DNA of 64,000 nt from Methanosarcina acetivorans C2A (GCF_000007345.1 NC_003552.1:682001-746000), one strand, 5' to 3'; shown: positions 30,122-39,543, counted from the stretch's first letter. Numbers and translations: made by a program. Notes: a model not told the origin generated them from the sequence alone.

Positions 30122-32773
30122 TTATTTTGCGTTTCTCATTTGCATCGTGCTCTGCGCAGCTACAAGCCTTGCGATCGGGACTCTGTAGGGGGAGCAGCTC
30201 ACATAATCAATGCCTATCCCGTGGGCAAAGGTAATGGACCTCGGTTCTCCGCCGTGTTCTCCGCAGATTCCCATCTTGAGTTTGGGTTTGACGGAGCGTC
30301 CTTTCTGAATACCGATCTTCATGAGCTCCCCAACACCTTCCTGGTCAAGGACTGCGAAGGGGTCGTGTTCAAGGATGCCTGCCTTCTGGTAGATTGGCAC
30401 GAATTTGGATACGTCGTCCCTGCTGAACCCGAAGGTCGTCTGGGTCAGGTCATTTGTCCCGAAGGAGAAGAAGTCGGCTTCCCGTGCGATCTGGTCTGCA
30501 ACGATTGTAGCTCTGGGCAGTTCGATCATGGTTCCGACTTTGTAGTCGATCTTCATGCCTTTTTCAGTCATTACTGTTTCTGCAGTCTTGCAGACTTCCT
30601 CTTTGGTGAGGGAGAGCTCTTTTACAAGGCCCACGAGCGGGATCATGATTTCAGGGATTACTTTCAGTCCTTCGGCTGTAAGTTCACAGGCAGCCTCCAT
30701 TATTGCGCGTACCTGCATGTTGTAGATTTCAGGATAGGTGATCCCGAGCCTGCAGCCTCTGTGTCCGAGCATAGGGTTGAGTTCCTTGAGGGAAACCACA
30801 CGCTGGATAACTTTCTTAACGTCTTCGATCTTTCCGCAGTCTCCAGAGGTTTCAAGTTCCCTGAGCTTTTCATCGAGTTCTTCTTTATCCGGAAGGAATT
30901 CGTGCAGAGGCGGGTCAAGGAGCCTTATGGTTACAGGCAAGCCTTCCATGCTGCGGAAGATCCCAAGGAAATCTTCTTTCTGCATGGGGAGCAGTTTCTT
31001 GAGGGCTTTCTTCCTGGCTTTCTCATCTTCGGACATGATCATTTCCCTTACTGCAGGGATCCTGTCTTCTCCGAAGAACATGTGCTCTGTCCTGCAAAGC
31101 CCGATACCTTCTGCCCCGAGTTCGCGGGCAAGGGCAGCATCAGCCGGGTTATCGGCGTTTGTCCTTACTCCGAGGGTCCTGATCTCGTCAGCCCAGATGA
31201 GGAGCTTTTTAAGGTCCTCATTTATCTCGGCATCAATCAGGTCTGTTTTCCCGAGAATGACGCTTCCGATACTTCCATCAATTGTAATATAGTCGTGCTC
31301 TTTGATGGTGAAGCCGTTTACCATGAAGAGTGAGCTCTTAATATCAATTGAAATTTCTCCGCAGCCAACGACGCAAGGCTTGCCCATGCCCCTTCCAACG
31401 ACTGCTGCATGAGAAGTCATCCCTCCACGCACGGTAAGAACTCCTTGTGCTGCAGCCATGCCTCCTATGTCTTCAGGGGAGGTCTCGGTGCGGACAAGAA
31501 TTGTTTTTTCGCCTATTTCTGCCATCTCTTCAGCAGCTTCGGCAGTAAAGACTACCTTTCCGACAGCGGCTCCGGGGGAAGCGGGAAGCCCTGTTGCAAT
31601 TATTTCAAGTTTTGCTTCAGGGTCAATTCTCGGGTGCAGAAGCAGGTCGATATGTTCGGCGTTAACTCTGTTTACGGCAGTTTCCTTATCTATGAGCCCT
31701 TCTTCGACCATGTCGGTTGCAATCTTCACAGCTGCAGCAGCTGTGCGCTTTCCGGTCCTGGTCTGAAGCATGTAGAGTTTTCCTTCCTGAATGGTAAACT
31801 CAATGTCCTGCATGTCCTTGAAGTGGGATTCTAGTTTCTGGCAGATATCCACAAGCTGGGCATAAGCTTCCGGGATTTTGTTCCCGAGGGTATCAATATA
31901 GTCCGGGGTTCTTATCCCTGCAACTACATCTTCGCCCTGGGCATTGATTAGATATTCTCCGAAGAACTTCTTTTCACCTGTAGATGGGTTTCTGGTAAAA
32001 GCAACGCCTGTACCTGAGGTATTTCCTCTGTTCCCGTAAACCATGGTCTGCACATTAACAGCTGTGCCCCAGCCGTCGCCAATGTTGTTAAGCTTCCTGT
32101 AGGTAATGGCTCTCTGGTTATTCCATGAATCAAAAACAGCATCAACAGCCATCTGAAGCTGAACTTTAGGATCTTGGGGGAACTCGAATCCTTTTTCGAG
32201 TTTGATAACTTCCTTAAATCTCTCTGCCAATTCTTTTAGTGCTTTTGAATCGAGTTCGGTGTCGGATTTTGCTCCCAGTTCCTTTTTCTTATCCCCTATT
32301 AAGGAATCGAATTTTCTGAATTCAACTCCAAGTACCACGTCCCCAAACATGGCGATAAATCTTCGGTAGCAATCATAAGCGAATCTTTCGTCATTGACTT
32401 TATTTGCGAGCCCGATTACGGATTTGTCTGTGAGTCCAAGATTCAGAACTGTGTCCATCATTCCCGGCATGGACACCCTGGCACCAGATCTTACTGAGAC
32501 CAGCAACGGATCTTCGGGATCTCCAAGCTTTTTGCCGTTTAAGGCTTCTAACTTATCGATTGCTTCTTCTACCTGACTGAGCACTTCTTCGGGATATTTT
32601 TTTTCATTTAAATAAAGTACACAGACTTCGGTTGTTATCGTAAAACCTGGTGGTACGGGAACTCCAAGATTTGCCATCTCGGCAAGGTTTGCACCCTTAC
32701 CTCCAAGCAGGTCTTTCATACTACTCTTGCCATCAGTTACATCCTTTCCAAAAAAATATACGAACTTGGACAA
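30122..32773 (-). CDS. ppdK: Pyruvate, phosphate dikinase
   Basis: An 883-residue enzyme that interconverts pyruvate + ATP + Pi and PEP + AMP + PPi, used in gluconeogenesis by methanogens. I chose TTG at 32773 (LSKFVYFFGKDVTDGKS) because GGAGG lies 7 nt upstream; an ATG 27 nt earlier would begin inside that ribosome-binding site region. Domains: N-terminal ATP-grasp (LLGGKGANLAEM onward), the phosphohistidine domain with GGMTSHAAVVGRGMGKPCVVG, and a C-terminal PEP-binding TIM barrel ending with GICGEHGG (catalytic Cys). Full length, monocistronic, divergent from gar1. Confidence 0.96.
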   Translation of the reverse strand: MSKFVYFFGKDVTDGKSSMKDLLGGKGANLAEMANLGVPVPPGFTITTEVCVLYLNEKKYPEEVLSQVEEAIDKLEALNGKKLGDPEDPLLVSVRSGARVSMPGMMDTVLNLGLTDKSVIGLANKVNDERFAYDCYRRFIAMFGDVVLGVEFRKFDSLIGDKKKELGAKSDTELDSKALKELAERFKEVIKLEKGFEFPQDPKVQLQMAVDAVFDSWNNQRAITYRKLNNIGDGWGTAVNVQTMVYGNRGNTSGTGVAFTRNPSTGEKKFFGEYLINAQGEDVVAGIRTPDYIDTLGNKIPEAYAQLVDICQKLESHFKDMQDIEFTIQEGKLYMLQTRTGKRTAAAAVKIATDMVEEGLIDKETAVNRVNAEHIDLLLHPRIDPEAKLEIIATGLPASPGAAVGKVVFTAEAAEEMAEIGEKTILVRTETSPEDIGGMAAAQGVLTVRGGMTSHAAVVGRGMGKPCVVGCGEISIDIKSSLFMVNGFTIKEHDYITIDGSIGSVILGKTDLIDAEINEDLKKLLIWADEIRTLGVRTNADNPADAALARELGAEGIGLCRTEHMFFGEDRIPAVREMIMSEDEKARKKALKKLLPMQKEDFLGIFRSMEGLPVTIRLLDPPLHEFLPDKEELDEKLRELETSGDCGKIEDVKKVIQRVVSLKELNPMLGHRGCRLGITYPEIYNMQVRAIMEAACELTAEGLKVIPEIMIPLVGLVKELSLTKEEVCKTAETVMTEKGMKIDYKVGTMIELPRATIVADQIAREADFFSFGTNDLTQTTFGFSRDDVSKFVPIYQKAGILEHDPFAVLDQEGVGELMKIGIQKGRSVKPKLKMGICGEHGGEPRSITFAHGIGIDYVSCSPYRVPIARLVAAQSTMQMRNAK

Positions 32774-32861
32774 TGATTCTCCTCCCTGGAACGAGATCAT
32801 TAATCGGAGTTAAAGTTGGATATTCCCAGACATATGGTCTGGTTGTTGCCAACAATGTCCA

Positions 32862-32875
32862 TTTAATATATAAGC
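32862..32875 (-). promoter_or_regulatory. Putative TATA box for ppdK
   Basis: On the minus strand CTTATATATTAAAT lies about 90 nt upstream of the ppdK TTG start, matching the archaeal TATA consensus. Called by pattern only. Confidence 0.45.
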
Positions 32876-32956
32876 TTGTGGATTCCCCCCTTCTGTATCT
32901 TATACTTTACTCTTTGAACTTATTAAACCCAATGTATAATATAGGTCTTGCGATAT

Positions 32957-32970
32957 CTTTATATATAATA
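32957..32970 (+). promoter_or_regulatory. Putative TATA box for gar1
   Basis: CTTTATATATAATA lies about 115-125 nt upstream of the gar1 start, a strong match to the archaeal TATA element. Called by pattern only. Confidence 0.5.
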
Positions 32971-33082
32971 AGCGTAGACTACATATGCTTTTCAGTCTAT
33001 GATATATATTCTTATTGGGACTGACTGTTAAATCCACTCGAAGCCGGGGTATTTTGCCCTGTGCATAGAGGCATAACTATTC

Positions 33083-33352
33083 GTGGCTGATATGAAACGA
33101 CTCGGTACCGTGCTGCACAGGTCAGGTCATAGAAACCTGATAATTAGAGGGGATGAGGTAAGACCCGATAACGTCTCAGGTAGTCTTCCTAAGTTGAATT
33201 CGGTTGTTGTTGACAAGGCCCTGAATCGGATTGGCACAATTGCCAGTGTCTTTGGACCCGTGAAACATCCATATTTTTTAGTGAAGGGCTTTAAGCGAAT
33301 TCCGGATTCAGAAACTCGGGCTCTCGTCAATGAAAGGGTCTATATTCGGTGA
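33083..33352 (+). CDS. gar1: H/ACA RNA-protein complex subunit Gar1
   Basis: An 89-residue protein (86 if ATG 33092 is used). The RLGTVLHRSGHRNLIIRG start and IGTIASVFGPVKHPYFLVKG core match archaeal Gar1, a beta-barrel protein that binds Cbf5 in the pseudouridine-guiding H/ACA complex. GTG 33083 has GAGG about 11 nt upstream; ATG 33092 lacks a site at normal spacing. The gene stands directly before tfb, a conserved archaeal neighbourhood. Confidence 0.88.
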   Translation: MADMKRLGTVLHRSGHRNLIIRGDEVRPDNVSGSLPKLNSVVVDKALNRIGTIASVFGPVKHPYFLVKGFKRIPDSETRALVNERVYIR

Positions 33353-33456
33353 GATCTCTGACATTCAATGAAGGTTTTAATCCTTTGCTATGGTTTAACT
33401 TTAACTGGTTTATATGTTTTTTGCTAGTTATAGTCACAGGTTTTCTTATCCCTTCT

Positions 33457-33468
33457 TTTATATATATA
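33457..33468 (+). promoter_or_regulatory. Putative TATA box for tfb
   Basis: TTTATATATATA, 79-90 nt before the tfb start codon, so tfb probably has its own promoter in addition to any read-through from gar1. Confidence 0.5.
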
Positions 33469-33546
33469 CTGTAATCTATTATGGTGCAGGCTTGAGATTG
33501 TAGGAAATCATAAACATAGTCATGTTAATTTGTAAGGTGATATAAT

Positions 33547-34560
33547 ATGGTAGAAGTCGAAAGAGTTCGCTATTCGGACACTCTTGAAAGAGAAAAAATA
33601 CGTGCCATGATTAAAGCTCGCAAAGAAAAGCAAAAAGAGCAAAGTTTTGAGAACGAAAAGGCCGTGTGTCCAGAATGCGGTAGCAGGAACCTTGTTCACG
33701 ATTATGAGAGAGCTGAGCTCGTGTGTGGGGACTGCGGACTTGTCATCGATGCCGACTTTGTGGATGAAGGACCGGAATGGCGAGCTTTCGATCACGATCA
33801 GCGCATGAAGCGTTCCCGTGTGGGTGCGCCCATGACGTATACAATCCACGACAAAGGGCTTTCCACAATGATTGACTGGAGGAACCGTGATTCCTACGGA
33901 AAGTCTATCTCCTCCAAAAATCGTGCTCAGCTTTATCGTTTAAGAAAATGGCAGCGTAGAATTCGTGTAAGCAACGCAACTGAAAGAAACCTGGCTTTTG
34001 CCCTTTCCGAACTGGACAGAATGGCTTCGGCTCTTGGTCTGCCGAGAACTGTCAGGGAAACCGCAGCAGTCGTCTACAGAAAAGCTGTGGACAAGAACCT
34101 TATCCGCGGGCGCAGTATTGAAGGTGTAGCCGCAGCGGCTCTCTATGCAGCCTGCCGCCAGTGCAGTGTCCCGAGGACGCTTGATGAAATCGAAGAGGTT
34201 TCGAGGGTCAGCAGGAAAGAAATCGGAAGGACTTACCGTTTCATTTCCAGAGAACTTGCCTTAAAACTCATGCCAACTTCCCCTATCGATTACGTCCCGA
34301 GGTTCTGCTCCGGGCTCAACCTGAAAGGTGAGGTTCAGTCAAAGAGTGTCGAGATTCTCAGGCAGGCATCAGAAAAAGAACTCACAAGCGGAAGAGGGCC
34401 TACAGGAGTTGCCGCAGCTGCAATTTACATCGCATCCATTCTCTGCGGGGAGCGGAGGACTCAGCGCGAAGTCGCAGATGTTGCCGGGGTTACGGAAGTT
34501 ACCATCAGGAACAGGTATAAGGAGCTTGCAGAAGAACTGGATATAGAGATTATCCTCTAA
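33547..34560 (+). CDS. tfb: Transcription initiation factor IIB
   Basis: A 337-residue TFIIB homolog that bridges TBP and RNA polymerase at archaeal promoters. N-terminal zinc ribbon: [20 protein letters not shown] followed by GDCG (about 39-61). The B-finger/linker region ([23 protein letters not shown] over 20 residues plus) follows, then two cyclin folds, each with the repeat signature [19 protein letters not shown] (about 195) and [19 protein letters not shown] (about 289). GGTGAT sits 7 nt before the ATG. Confidence 0.97.
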
Positions 34561-34759
34561 ACTCTCCTCTAAAAAGCTTCTTCTTTTTTTCAGCCAGCCT
34601 GATTTAAGTTTTTGTTTATGGAGGGTATAGACGCGCCCTCTTTTTTCTGCTTTCTGTCTCTCGGATCGGGGCCTTTTAGCTGTGCATATATTCTTTTTCA
34701 GATCGTATTTTACATTCCTTTTTAATAGTATGGATTTATAGTTCGTTTGCAGGTTGAGA

Positions 34760-35413
34760 ATGCTGACAATTGAGACTTTCAACGCCCTTCTCCTGGGCTT
34801 CACTATAGGGCTTACAGGTGCCCTTGTCCCGGGACCGATGCTCTTTGCAACCATAGAGCTTTCTCTCAAAAAAGACTGGCTTGCAGGTCCGAAAGTTGTT
34901 TTCGGGCATATGCTGGTTGAGCTTGTACTTTCCTTGCTGATCCTCTTTGGAGCTGCTTCACTTATCGGCAGCAATACAATCTCAGCTATTTCCGTTATTG
35001 GCGGACTTGCACTTGTGATATTCGGACTGCTTACGGCAAAGGATGCAAAAGCTGCGGCTTCTGCAGGGATTTCTCCGGGTACTTCAGGCTTGAAATTAAG
35101 TTCAAATCCCATAGCATTGGGTCTTGTCACTTCGGTTTCAAACCCCTACTTCTGGGTCTGGTGGCTGACTGCGGGCAGTGCGCTTGTGTTGAAAGCGTAT
35201 GAACTGGGAGTTCTTGTTTCACTGGCTTATATTCTGGGGCACTGGATAGCAGACCTTAGCTGGTTCACTGCCGTATCCGGGTCATTCAGCCGGGGAAAAG
35301 CCCTGTTCTCCGGGCGTACCCATGAAATGATACTTTACGCCTGCGGAGGATTTTTAGTGATTTTCGGGCTTTATTTCATGCTTAACTATAATAATCCCAT
35401 TCAACTGTCGTGA
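34760..35413 (+). CDS. LysE/RhtB-family exporter
   Basis: A 217-residue integral membrane protein with about six transmembrane segments. The N-terminal LLLGFTIGLTGALVPGPMLF contains the family PGP motif, and NPIALGLVTSVSNPYFWVWW is the second internal motif. LysE members export basic or other amino acids and small molecules; the substrate is not predictable. ATG 34760 has AGGTTGAG just upstream. Confidence 0.85.
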   Translation: MLTIETFNALLLGFTIGLTGALVPGPMLFATIELSLKKDWLAGPKVVFGHMLVELVLSLLILFGAASLIGSNTISAISVIGGLALVIFGLLTAKDAKAAASAGISPGTSGLKLSSNPIALGLVTSVSNPYFWVWWLTAGSALVLKAYELGVLVSLAYILGHWIADLSWFTAVSGSFSRGKALFSGRTHEMILYACGGFLVIFGLYFMLNYNNPIQLS

Positions 35414-35477
35414 GGTAAGACCTTAATTTTTCTCATTTAATGGAATTCTTTTTTATCTTTTTCTTCAATGTTTTTCT

Positions 35478-35903
35478 TCAGGGGAGCCTTCCAGTAAAGG
35501 TCAGATAGATCGATAACCCTCCAATGAAGGTGAGCACCCATAAAGCCAGCAGTATCCTCATATTTCTACGAGTTTTCCATCTCCATCTGTTAATTACAAA
35601 AATAAAGCCAAAAGCCAGGGATATGGCTCCAAAAAGACCGTGAGTATATATGACTGAAGGAGTCCTCCCGCTAATTGTCAGGTTGTAAGCCGAATAAAGC
35701 ATATATAGGACCGATAGTACGGCAAGAGCATACCCTCCGGTTGCTACCTTTCCATGTTCTTTTATGCCTCCTTTTTTTGTTTTTACTATCAGGCTTATCA
35801 AAAATAGAAGTAAAACCACTATTTGCATCCCGAGTGATATCGTCCTCAGGTTATATACGATTGTTTCAAATGCCAGACTACCCCTTCCTTTCGATTTTAA
35901 CAC
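35478..35903 (-). CDS. Four-helix membrane protein, DUF420-like
   Basis: A 141-residue protein with four predicted membrane helices (about 25-42, 56-74, 88-104, 116-134) and two conserved-looking His residues (IKEHGK and VIYTHGLFG). The pattern recalls DUF420-type proteins found near oxidases or in membranes of unknown function. It lies alone on the minus strand between LysE and trm5b. The start ATG at 35903 is the longest option; an internal ATG at residue 26 is possible. Confidence 0.6.
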   Translation of the reverse strand: MLKSKGRGSLAFETIVYNLRTISLGMQIVVLLLFLISLIVKTKKGGIKEHGKVATGGYALAVLSVLYMLYSAYNLTISGRTPSVIYTHGLFGAISLAFGFIFVINRWRWKTRRNMRILLALWVLTFIGGLSIYLTFTGRLP

Positions 35904-36049
35904 TTTTAATTATTCCTCTTTTATACGGTTCAAGGTATAAAGATGCCTCTGGTAAAAACATTTTTAAAATAAGTCTCCGGTTCAATTTCGATATTGAGAA
36001 AACTTAATAACAAAAGGATAGCTTTAGAGGTTCAGAAGGTGGGAGTCCC

Positions 36050-37060
36050 ATGAAACGGCAATGCATAAAAATTCCCAAAAAGAAAGGAGAATCTGCAAGG
36101 AGAGTACTCCTTGATTTTGAAATCCTTGATAACTCCCTGAAAATAGGTTCGGATGAAACATTTCTTTATCTTCCTCTTTCCCGGGAACCTCTTTCGCATG
36201 AACTGGCAGATCTTCCCGCAGAAGCCGAACTAGCTGAGTTTGATTTTGAGGCTCAGGAGAAAAAACCCACCCCTGGAGATCTTCTTGGTTTCAATCCGGC
36301 TTATGAGCTCATAGGGGATATTGCGCTTCTGGAAGACCAGGATCTTGATTCTCAAAAAGCTTCAAGAATTGCCGAAGCCCTCCTCCTTACTCAGCCAAAC
36401 ATTAAAACCGTGGTCAAGGCCCTTTCCCCTGTTATTGGTGAGTTCAGGGTCCGGGAATTTGAGGTAATCGCAGGTGAGCCCAGGACCGAGACCGTCCACA
36501 GGGAGTACGGCTGCCGCTACAAAGTTGACCTTTCAAAGGCTTATTTTACCCCCCGCCTTTCTACCGAGCGCTCACGAATCCTCTCCTGGGTTAAGGAAGG
36601 TGATACCGTTGTCGATATGTTTGCCGGGGTCGGTCCTTACAGCATCCTGCTTGCAAAGAGCAACAAGCCTTCCAAAGTTGTGGCAATCGATAAAAATCCT
36701 GACGCAGTGCACTATCTTAAAGAAAATATAAGCCTTAATTCCGCAAAAAATATCGAAGCAATAGAAGGTGATGCCCGGGAAGAGGCAGAAAGGTTTGCAG
36801 GCACTGCCGCCCATGTGATCATGAACCTGCCTCACAATGCCTACGAGTTTCTTGACTCTGCTGTCCTCCTTACAAAACCGGCTGGGATAATCCATTACTA
36901 CGGAATAACTCCTGAAGACGACCTCTTTGAAAGTTCCGTCGAGCTTATCCGAAAAGCAGCAGAAAAAGCAGGAAGAAAGATTGAAATCCTGGAGAGAAGG
37001 GTAGTCCGTTCATATGCTCCTCATCAGTATAATATATGCATCGAAGCAAGGATAATTTGA
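36050..37060 (+). CDS. trm5b: tRNA (guanine37-N1)-methyltransferase Trm5b
   Basis: A 336-residue class I SAM methyltransferase that makes m1G37 in tRNAs reading codons beginning with C or U, preventing frameshifts. Domain order is D1 (about 1-80), D2 (GEFRVREFEVIAGEPRTETVH...) and the catalytic D3 with VVDMFAGVGPYSILLAK (SAM motif I, about 187-203), AIDKNPDAVHYLKENI and VIMNLPHNAYEF (motif IV, Trm5-type NLP). The C-terminal RRVVRSYAPHQYNICIEARI matches archaeal Trm5b. The related Taw2 family is less likely because of the NLPH motif and D1 domain. Confidence 0.88.
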   Translation: MKRQCIKIPKKKGESARRVLLDFEILDNSLKIGSDETFLYLPLSREPLSHELADLPAEAELAEFDFEAQEKKPTPGDLLGFNPAYELIGDIALLEDQDLDSQKASRIAEALLLTQPNIKTVVKALSPVIGEFRVREFEVIAGEPRTETVHREYGCRYKVDLSKAYFTPRLSTERSRILSWVKEGDTVVDMFAGVGPYSILLAKSNKPSKVVAIDKNPDAVHYLKENISLNSAKNIEAIEGDAREEAERFAGTAAHVIMNLPHNAYEFLDSAVLLTKPAGIIHYYGITPEDDLFESSVELIRKAAEKAGRKIEILERRVVRSYAPHQYNICIEARII

Positions 37061-37309
37061 GTTTTCTTCCTCTGCCATCTCCTGGCAGGATTTGAAAAGA
37101 ATGCTTTCTGTGTGCTGTCTCTTATAGGTATCCCGGCCAATGCACCAGTAAAAAATTCTTTTGCAGGCAGAAAAGAAGGGATCATAAGAATCAGAATTCG
37201 GTGCCTTGAATAAAAGAAATATTTAAACATCTGCAGGTCAATTTCAATAAAAATGCTTAAAAATGTTCAATTACATCTCGCATTTATAAATAAAGGGAGC
37301 TGATTTCCT

Positions 37310-37399
37310 GTGTCCACATTTGCCTATTTCATTATAGGTTTCTCAGTTTTGCTTGCCCTTATCTTTATATGGTTCTACATCAGGTACTATAAAAAATGA
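37310..37399 (+). CDS. Possible 29-residue single-span membrane protein
   Basis: GTG 37310 to TGA 37397-37399 encodes a 29-residue peptide with one strong hydrophobic helix (FAYFIIGFSVLLALIFIWFY) and a basic tail (IRYYKK). The composition (N-out, K-rich inside tail) is that of a real bitopic micro-protein and not random AT-rich DNA. GGGAG lies 12 nt upstream, a little far. It sits between trm5b and tRNA-Thr. No family recognised. Confidence 0.4.
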   Translation: MSTFAYFIIGFSVLLALIFIWFYIRYYKK

Positions 37400-37509
37400 G
37401 AAAATCTTTCCAAATAAAGTACATACAGGCCAGGATATAAGAAATAGGTTGAGCGAAATAGTTAAATTCTTGATCGCTATTTTAATTCTGCTTATCCTCA
37501 AACATACGT

Positions 37510-37581
37510 GCCGTCGTGGCTTAGTGGTATAGCGGCTGATTCGTAATCAGCAGGCCGAGGGTTCGAGTCCCTCCGGCGGCT
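37510..37581 (+). tRNA. tRNA-Thr (anticodon CGT)
   Basis: Acceptor stem GCCGTCG (37510-37516) pairs with CGGCGGC (37574-37580, one G-U), T37581 is the discriminator. Anticodon arm GCTGA/TTCGTAA/TCAGC gives CGU, reading ACG. T arm is GAGGG/TTCGAGT/CCCTC. No CCA is encoded. A T-run at 37586-37593 probably terminates it. A decayed copy of this tRNA with the same downstream flank lies at 41739-41827. Confidence 0.96.
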
Positions 37582-37647
37582 CTGTATCTTTTTTTGGTTC
37601 AAAGCCTGCTTCATCTAACGGCTTAAATAAATTATGTCCCCGACTAA

Positions 37648-37777
37648 GTGCCTATCCGAAAAGTCGGTAATGCGATCGAAAAGTTACAGCAGGTCTATAA
37701 TAGCAGGGCATCCTCTTCGGTTTTGCATATTGCTAATGGTAAGTTACCATAGGTCACAACACTTTTCGGATAGGCTC
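37648..37777. mobile_element. 130-bp MITE with IS5-like ends
   Basis: The ends are 17-bp inverted repeats, G(T/A)GCCTATCCGAAAAGT, differing at one base (37648-37664 and 37761-37777). They are flanked on both sides by TAA (37645-37647 and 37778-37780), a 3-bp TNA target duplication as made by IS5/IS1031-group transposases. There is no coding capacity. It is a non-autonomous element that would need a transposase elsewhere. It lies 66 bp beyond the tRNA-Thr gene. Confidence 0.85.
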
Positions 37778-38047
37778 TAATTATGTGAAACTATAAGTTT
37801 TTAGTAAAAAGATTGGACAGTAAGAATCGACCCGACAGGAACACATAATCCGATCCGATAGGAACAATACCAGTTAGGAATTGTCGGGTATGCAATCTGT
37901 TTTGTGTCTATATTTATCGGGCCGAATATCACGAAACAAATAGTATTTGTTTCTATCTGACTTTATTTGACTGTCAAAGTCAGGATAGAGCATCTGCTTT
38001 CTTTGTTTTGCATTCTCAATTCCTGAATTCTATTTGGTCATTATTGC

Positions 38048-38950
38048 TTAAGCTATTCCGTTTTTACGCTGGATTTCCAGTGCAATCACGCTGAAGTCTT
38101 TTTGCCCTTCACCATTCTGTACCGTTCTGGAGTATTCCTCAATGGACACCTTTGTCATCGGCAATATAGCCCCGGTTTTAGTTATCTGTTCATTTACAAG
38201 CCTCAGGTCTTTGGCTAAATTATTTAGTGAGAAAGCCGGTTCGAAATTGCCTTCTACGATCCTTGGTCCCTTGCCCTGGGAAATATAGTTCCTGATTGGA
38301 GTATTGTTAATAGTCTCAACGAAAGTTTTAGCATCGAACCCGAGCTTTTGCGAGAATACAAGCGCTTCAGAGAACGACTCTGCAAGAAGTCCCAGATGCA
38401 GGTTTATTGCCAGCTTCATTTTATGACCGTTGCCGTCTGCTCCTAAGTAAATTACACTTTTTCCCAGTTTGTTGAGAAATTTCTCATGCTTCCGGAGTAC
38501 TTCCTGGCTTCCCCCAACCAGAATTATAAGCTCTCCTTTTGAAGCCAGGTCCTTGCTTCCCACCACGGGAGTGTCAAGTCTTTCCAGTCCTGCCTTTTTT
38601 GCTGCTTCGGCATGTTTGACTGATGACGAAGGGTCTATTGTACTCAGGTCAATCCATAAACAACCCTTCTTCGCTCCATTGAGAAGTCCGTCTTCGCCAA
38701 AGGCTACACTGTTAACAGCGGCTTCATCAGTCAGTGACGTCATAATAATGTCTGCCACCGAAGCAAGTTCGCGTGGTGTGGAATGGAAAGTGGCCCCTCT
38801 TTCGATAAGTGGTTGAGCTTTTTCCTTAGTCCTGTTGTAGACGTGAACATTGTAACCTCGTGAGAGAAGATTGGAAGCAAAAGAACTCCCCATAATCCCT
38901 AAACCAATCACGCCAACAGTTATGTTTTTATCACAACCGGAAGTAGTCAA
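38048..38950 (-). CDS. Beta-hydroxyacid dehydrogenase family (3-hydroxyisobutyrate dehydrogenase-like)
   Basis: A 300-residue NAD(P)-dependent oxidoreductase. The N-terminal Rossmann motif is VGVIGLGIMGSSFASNLLSRG (about 12-32), followed by NRT (NADP preference) and DTPVVGSKDLASKGEL, the substrate-binding region. The catalytic lysine is in GHKMKLAIN (about 176-184). Members reduce or oxidise 3-hydroxyisobutyrate, tartronate semialdehyde, succinate semialdehyde or glyoxylate; substrate cannot be fixed. It lies within the tRNA-bracketed accessory segment, on the same strand as the MFS gene. Confidence 0.85.
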   Translation of the reverse strand: MTTSGCDKNITVGVIGLGIMGSSFASNLLSRGYNVHVYNRTKEKAQPLIERGATFHSTPRELASVADIIMTSLTDEAAVNSVAFGEDGLLNGAKKGCLWIDLSTIDPSSSVKHAEAAKKAGLERLDTPVVGSKDLASKGELIILVGGSQEVLRKHEKFLNKLGKSVIYLGADGNGHKMKLAINLHLGLLAESFSEALVFSQKLGFDAKTFVETINNTPIRNYISQGKGPRIVEGNFEPAFSLNNLAKDLRLVNEQITKTGAILPMTKVSIEEYSRTVQNGEGQKDFSVIALEIQRKNGIA

Positions 38951-39115
38951 TTGATCACCTCTTCTCTAATATACAATTTAAAAAGTGAATTTACTCTTTC
39001 ATAACAATCACATGAGAGCCCTGGATGCTTAGCCTGTTCTCCTACGATAAATCCTCGAATAAGGCCTGGCCTGCATACTGGTGAGGTCTCGAATTACGTC
39101 AATTACGAGCATACC

Positions 39116-39180
39116 CTCAACATCATTTCCCCCGCGTTAACAGATAGATTATAGACAGGGCTTTTAAATATTCTGCCCCC
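39116..39180 (-). promoter_or_regulatory. Shared upstream element, copy 1 (upstream of the dehydrogenase)
   Basis: This stretch is about 80 percent identical over 60 bp to 41427-41492. The best-kept parts are CGTTAACAGATAG and TTTAAATATT. On the minus strand the latter reads AATATTTAAA, a TATA-like box, followed by CTATCTGTTAACG, about 165-200 nt before the dehydrogenase start. Nothing else stands out in 38951-39263. Confidence 0.5.
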
Positions 39181-39263
39181 TGGTGAAGCGCACATCCAGC
39201 AAGTTTTATTAAATTTGCGAAGATCCGTGGCCTGGTGCAATTAAGCATATCCGGGTTCGCACC

Positions 39264-39543
39264 TTAACTATGTTCGAATTTAGCAGCCAAATCATTCTCA
39301 CAGTTGCCGTCTTTGAAGAGTAGTCCATATGGACAAAAGCACTGGAATGAGTAGATATCTTCAAGATCGTCCTCACTTATCTTCAGGATGCGTTCGTCAC
39401 AGCAACGGGTAAATTTGCAGCTCAGGGCTCCCCGGATTCGAAGGTAGTCGATTCCATTAAGTTGCCTGGCTTCGAATTATGCTGTGTTCACATAATTCTC
39501 TAAGTGTCCCGGCGTTTTCTCCGGTCTGTGCCAGTGCGATCAC
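39264..39543 (-). pseudogene. Frameshifted small cysteine-rich gene overlapping the MFS stop
   Basis: On the minus strand a GTG at 39543 overlaps the MFS stop (GTGTGA) and opens IALAQTGENAGTLRELCEHS before ending at TAA 39457-39459. In another frame, from 39476 to the stop at 39264, the sequence continues convincingly as LNGIDYLRIRGALSCKFTRC, then CDERILKISEDDLEDIYSFQ and CFCPYG. This second part has no start codon of its own. Joined, they make a protein of about 90 residues with seven or eight Cys, probably metal-binding. A single indel near 39460-39475 would explain the break. No family recognised. Confidence 0.5.

Noticed and set aside
30140-31333. 397-codon plus-strand frame inside ppdK
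   Set aside because: It is the antisense of a strongly supported pyruvate phosphate dikinase and has no family character.
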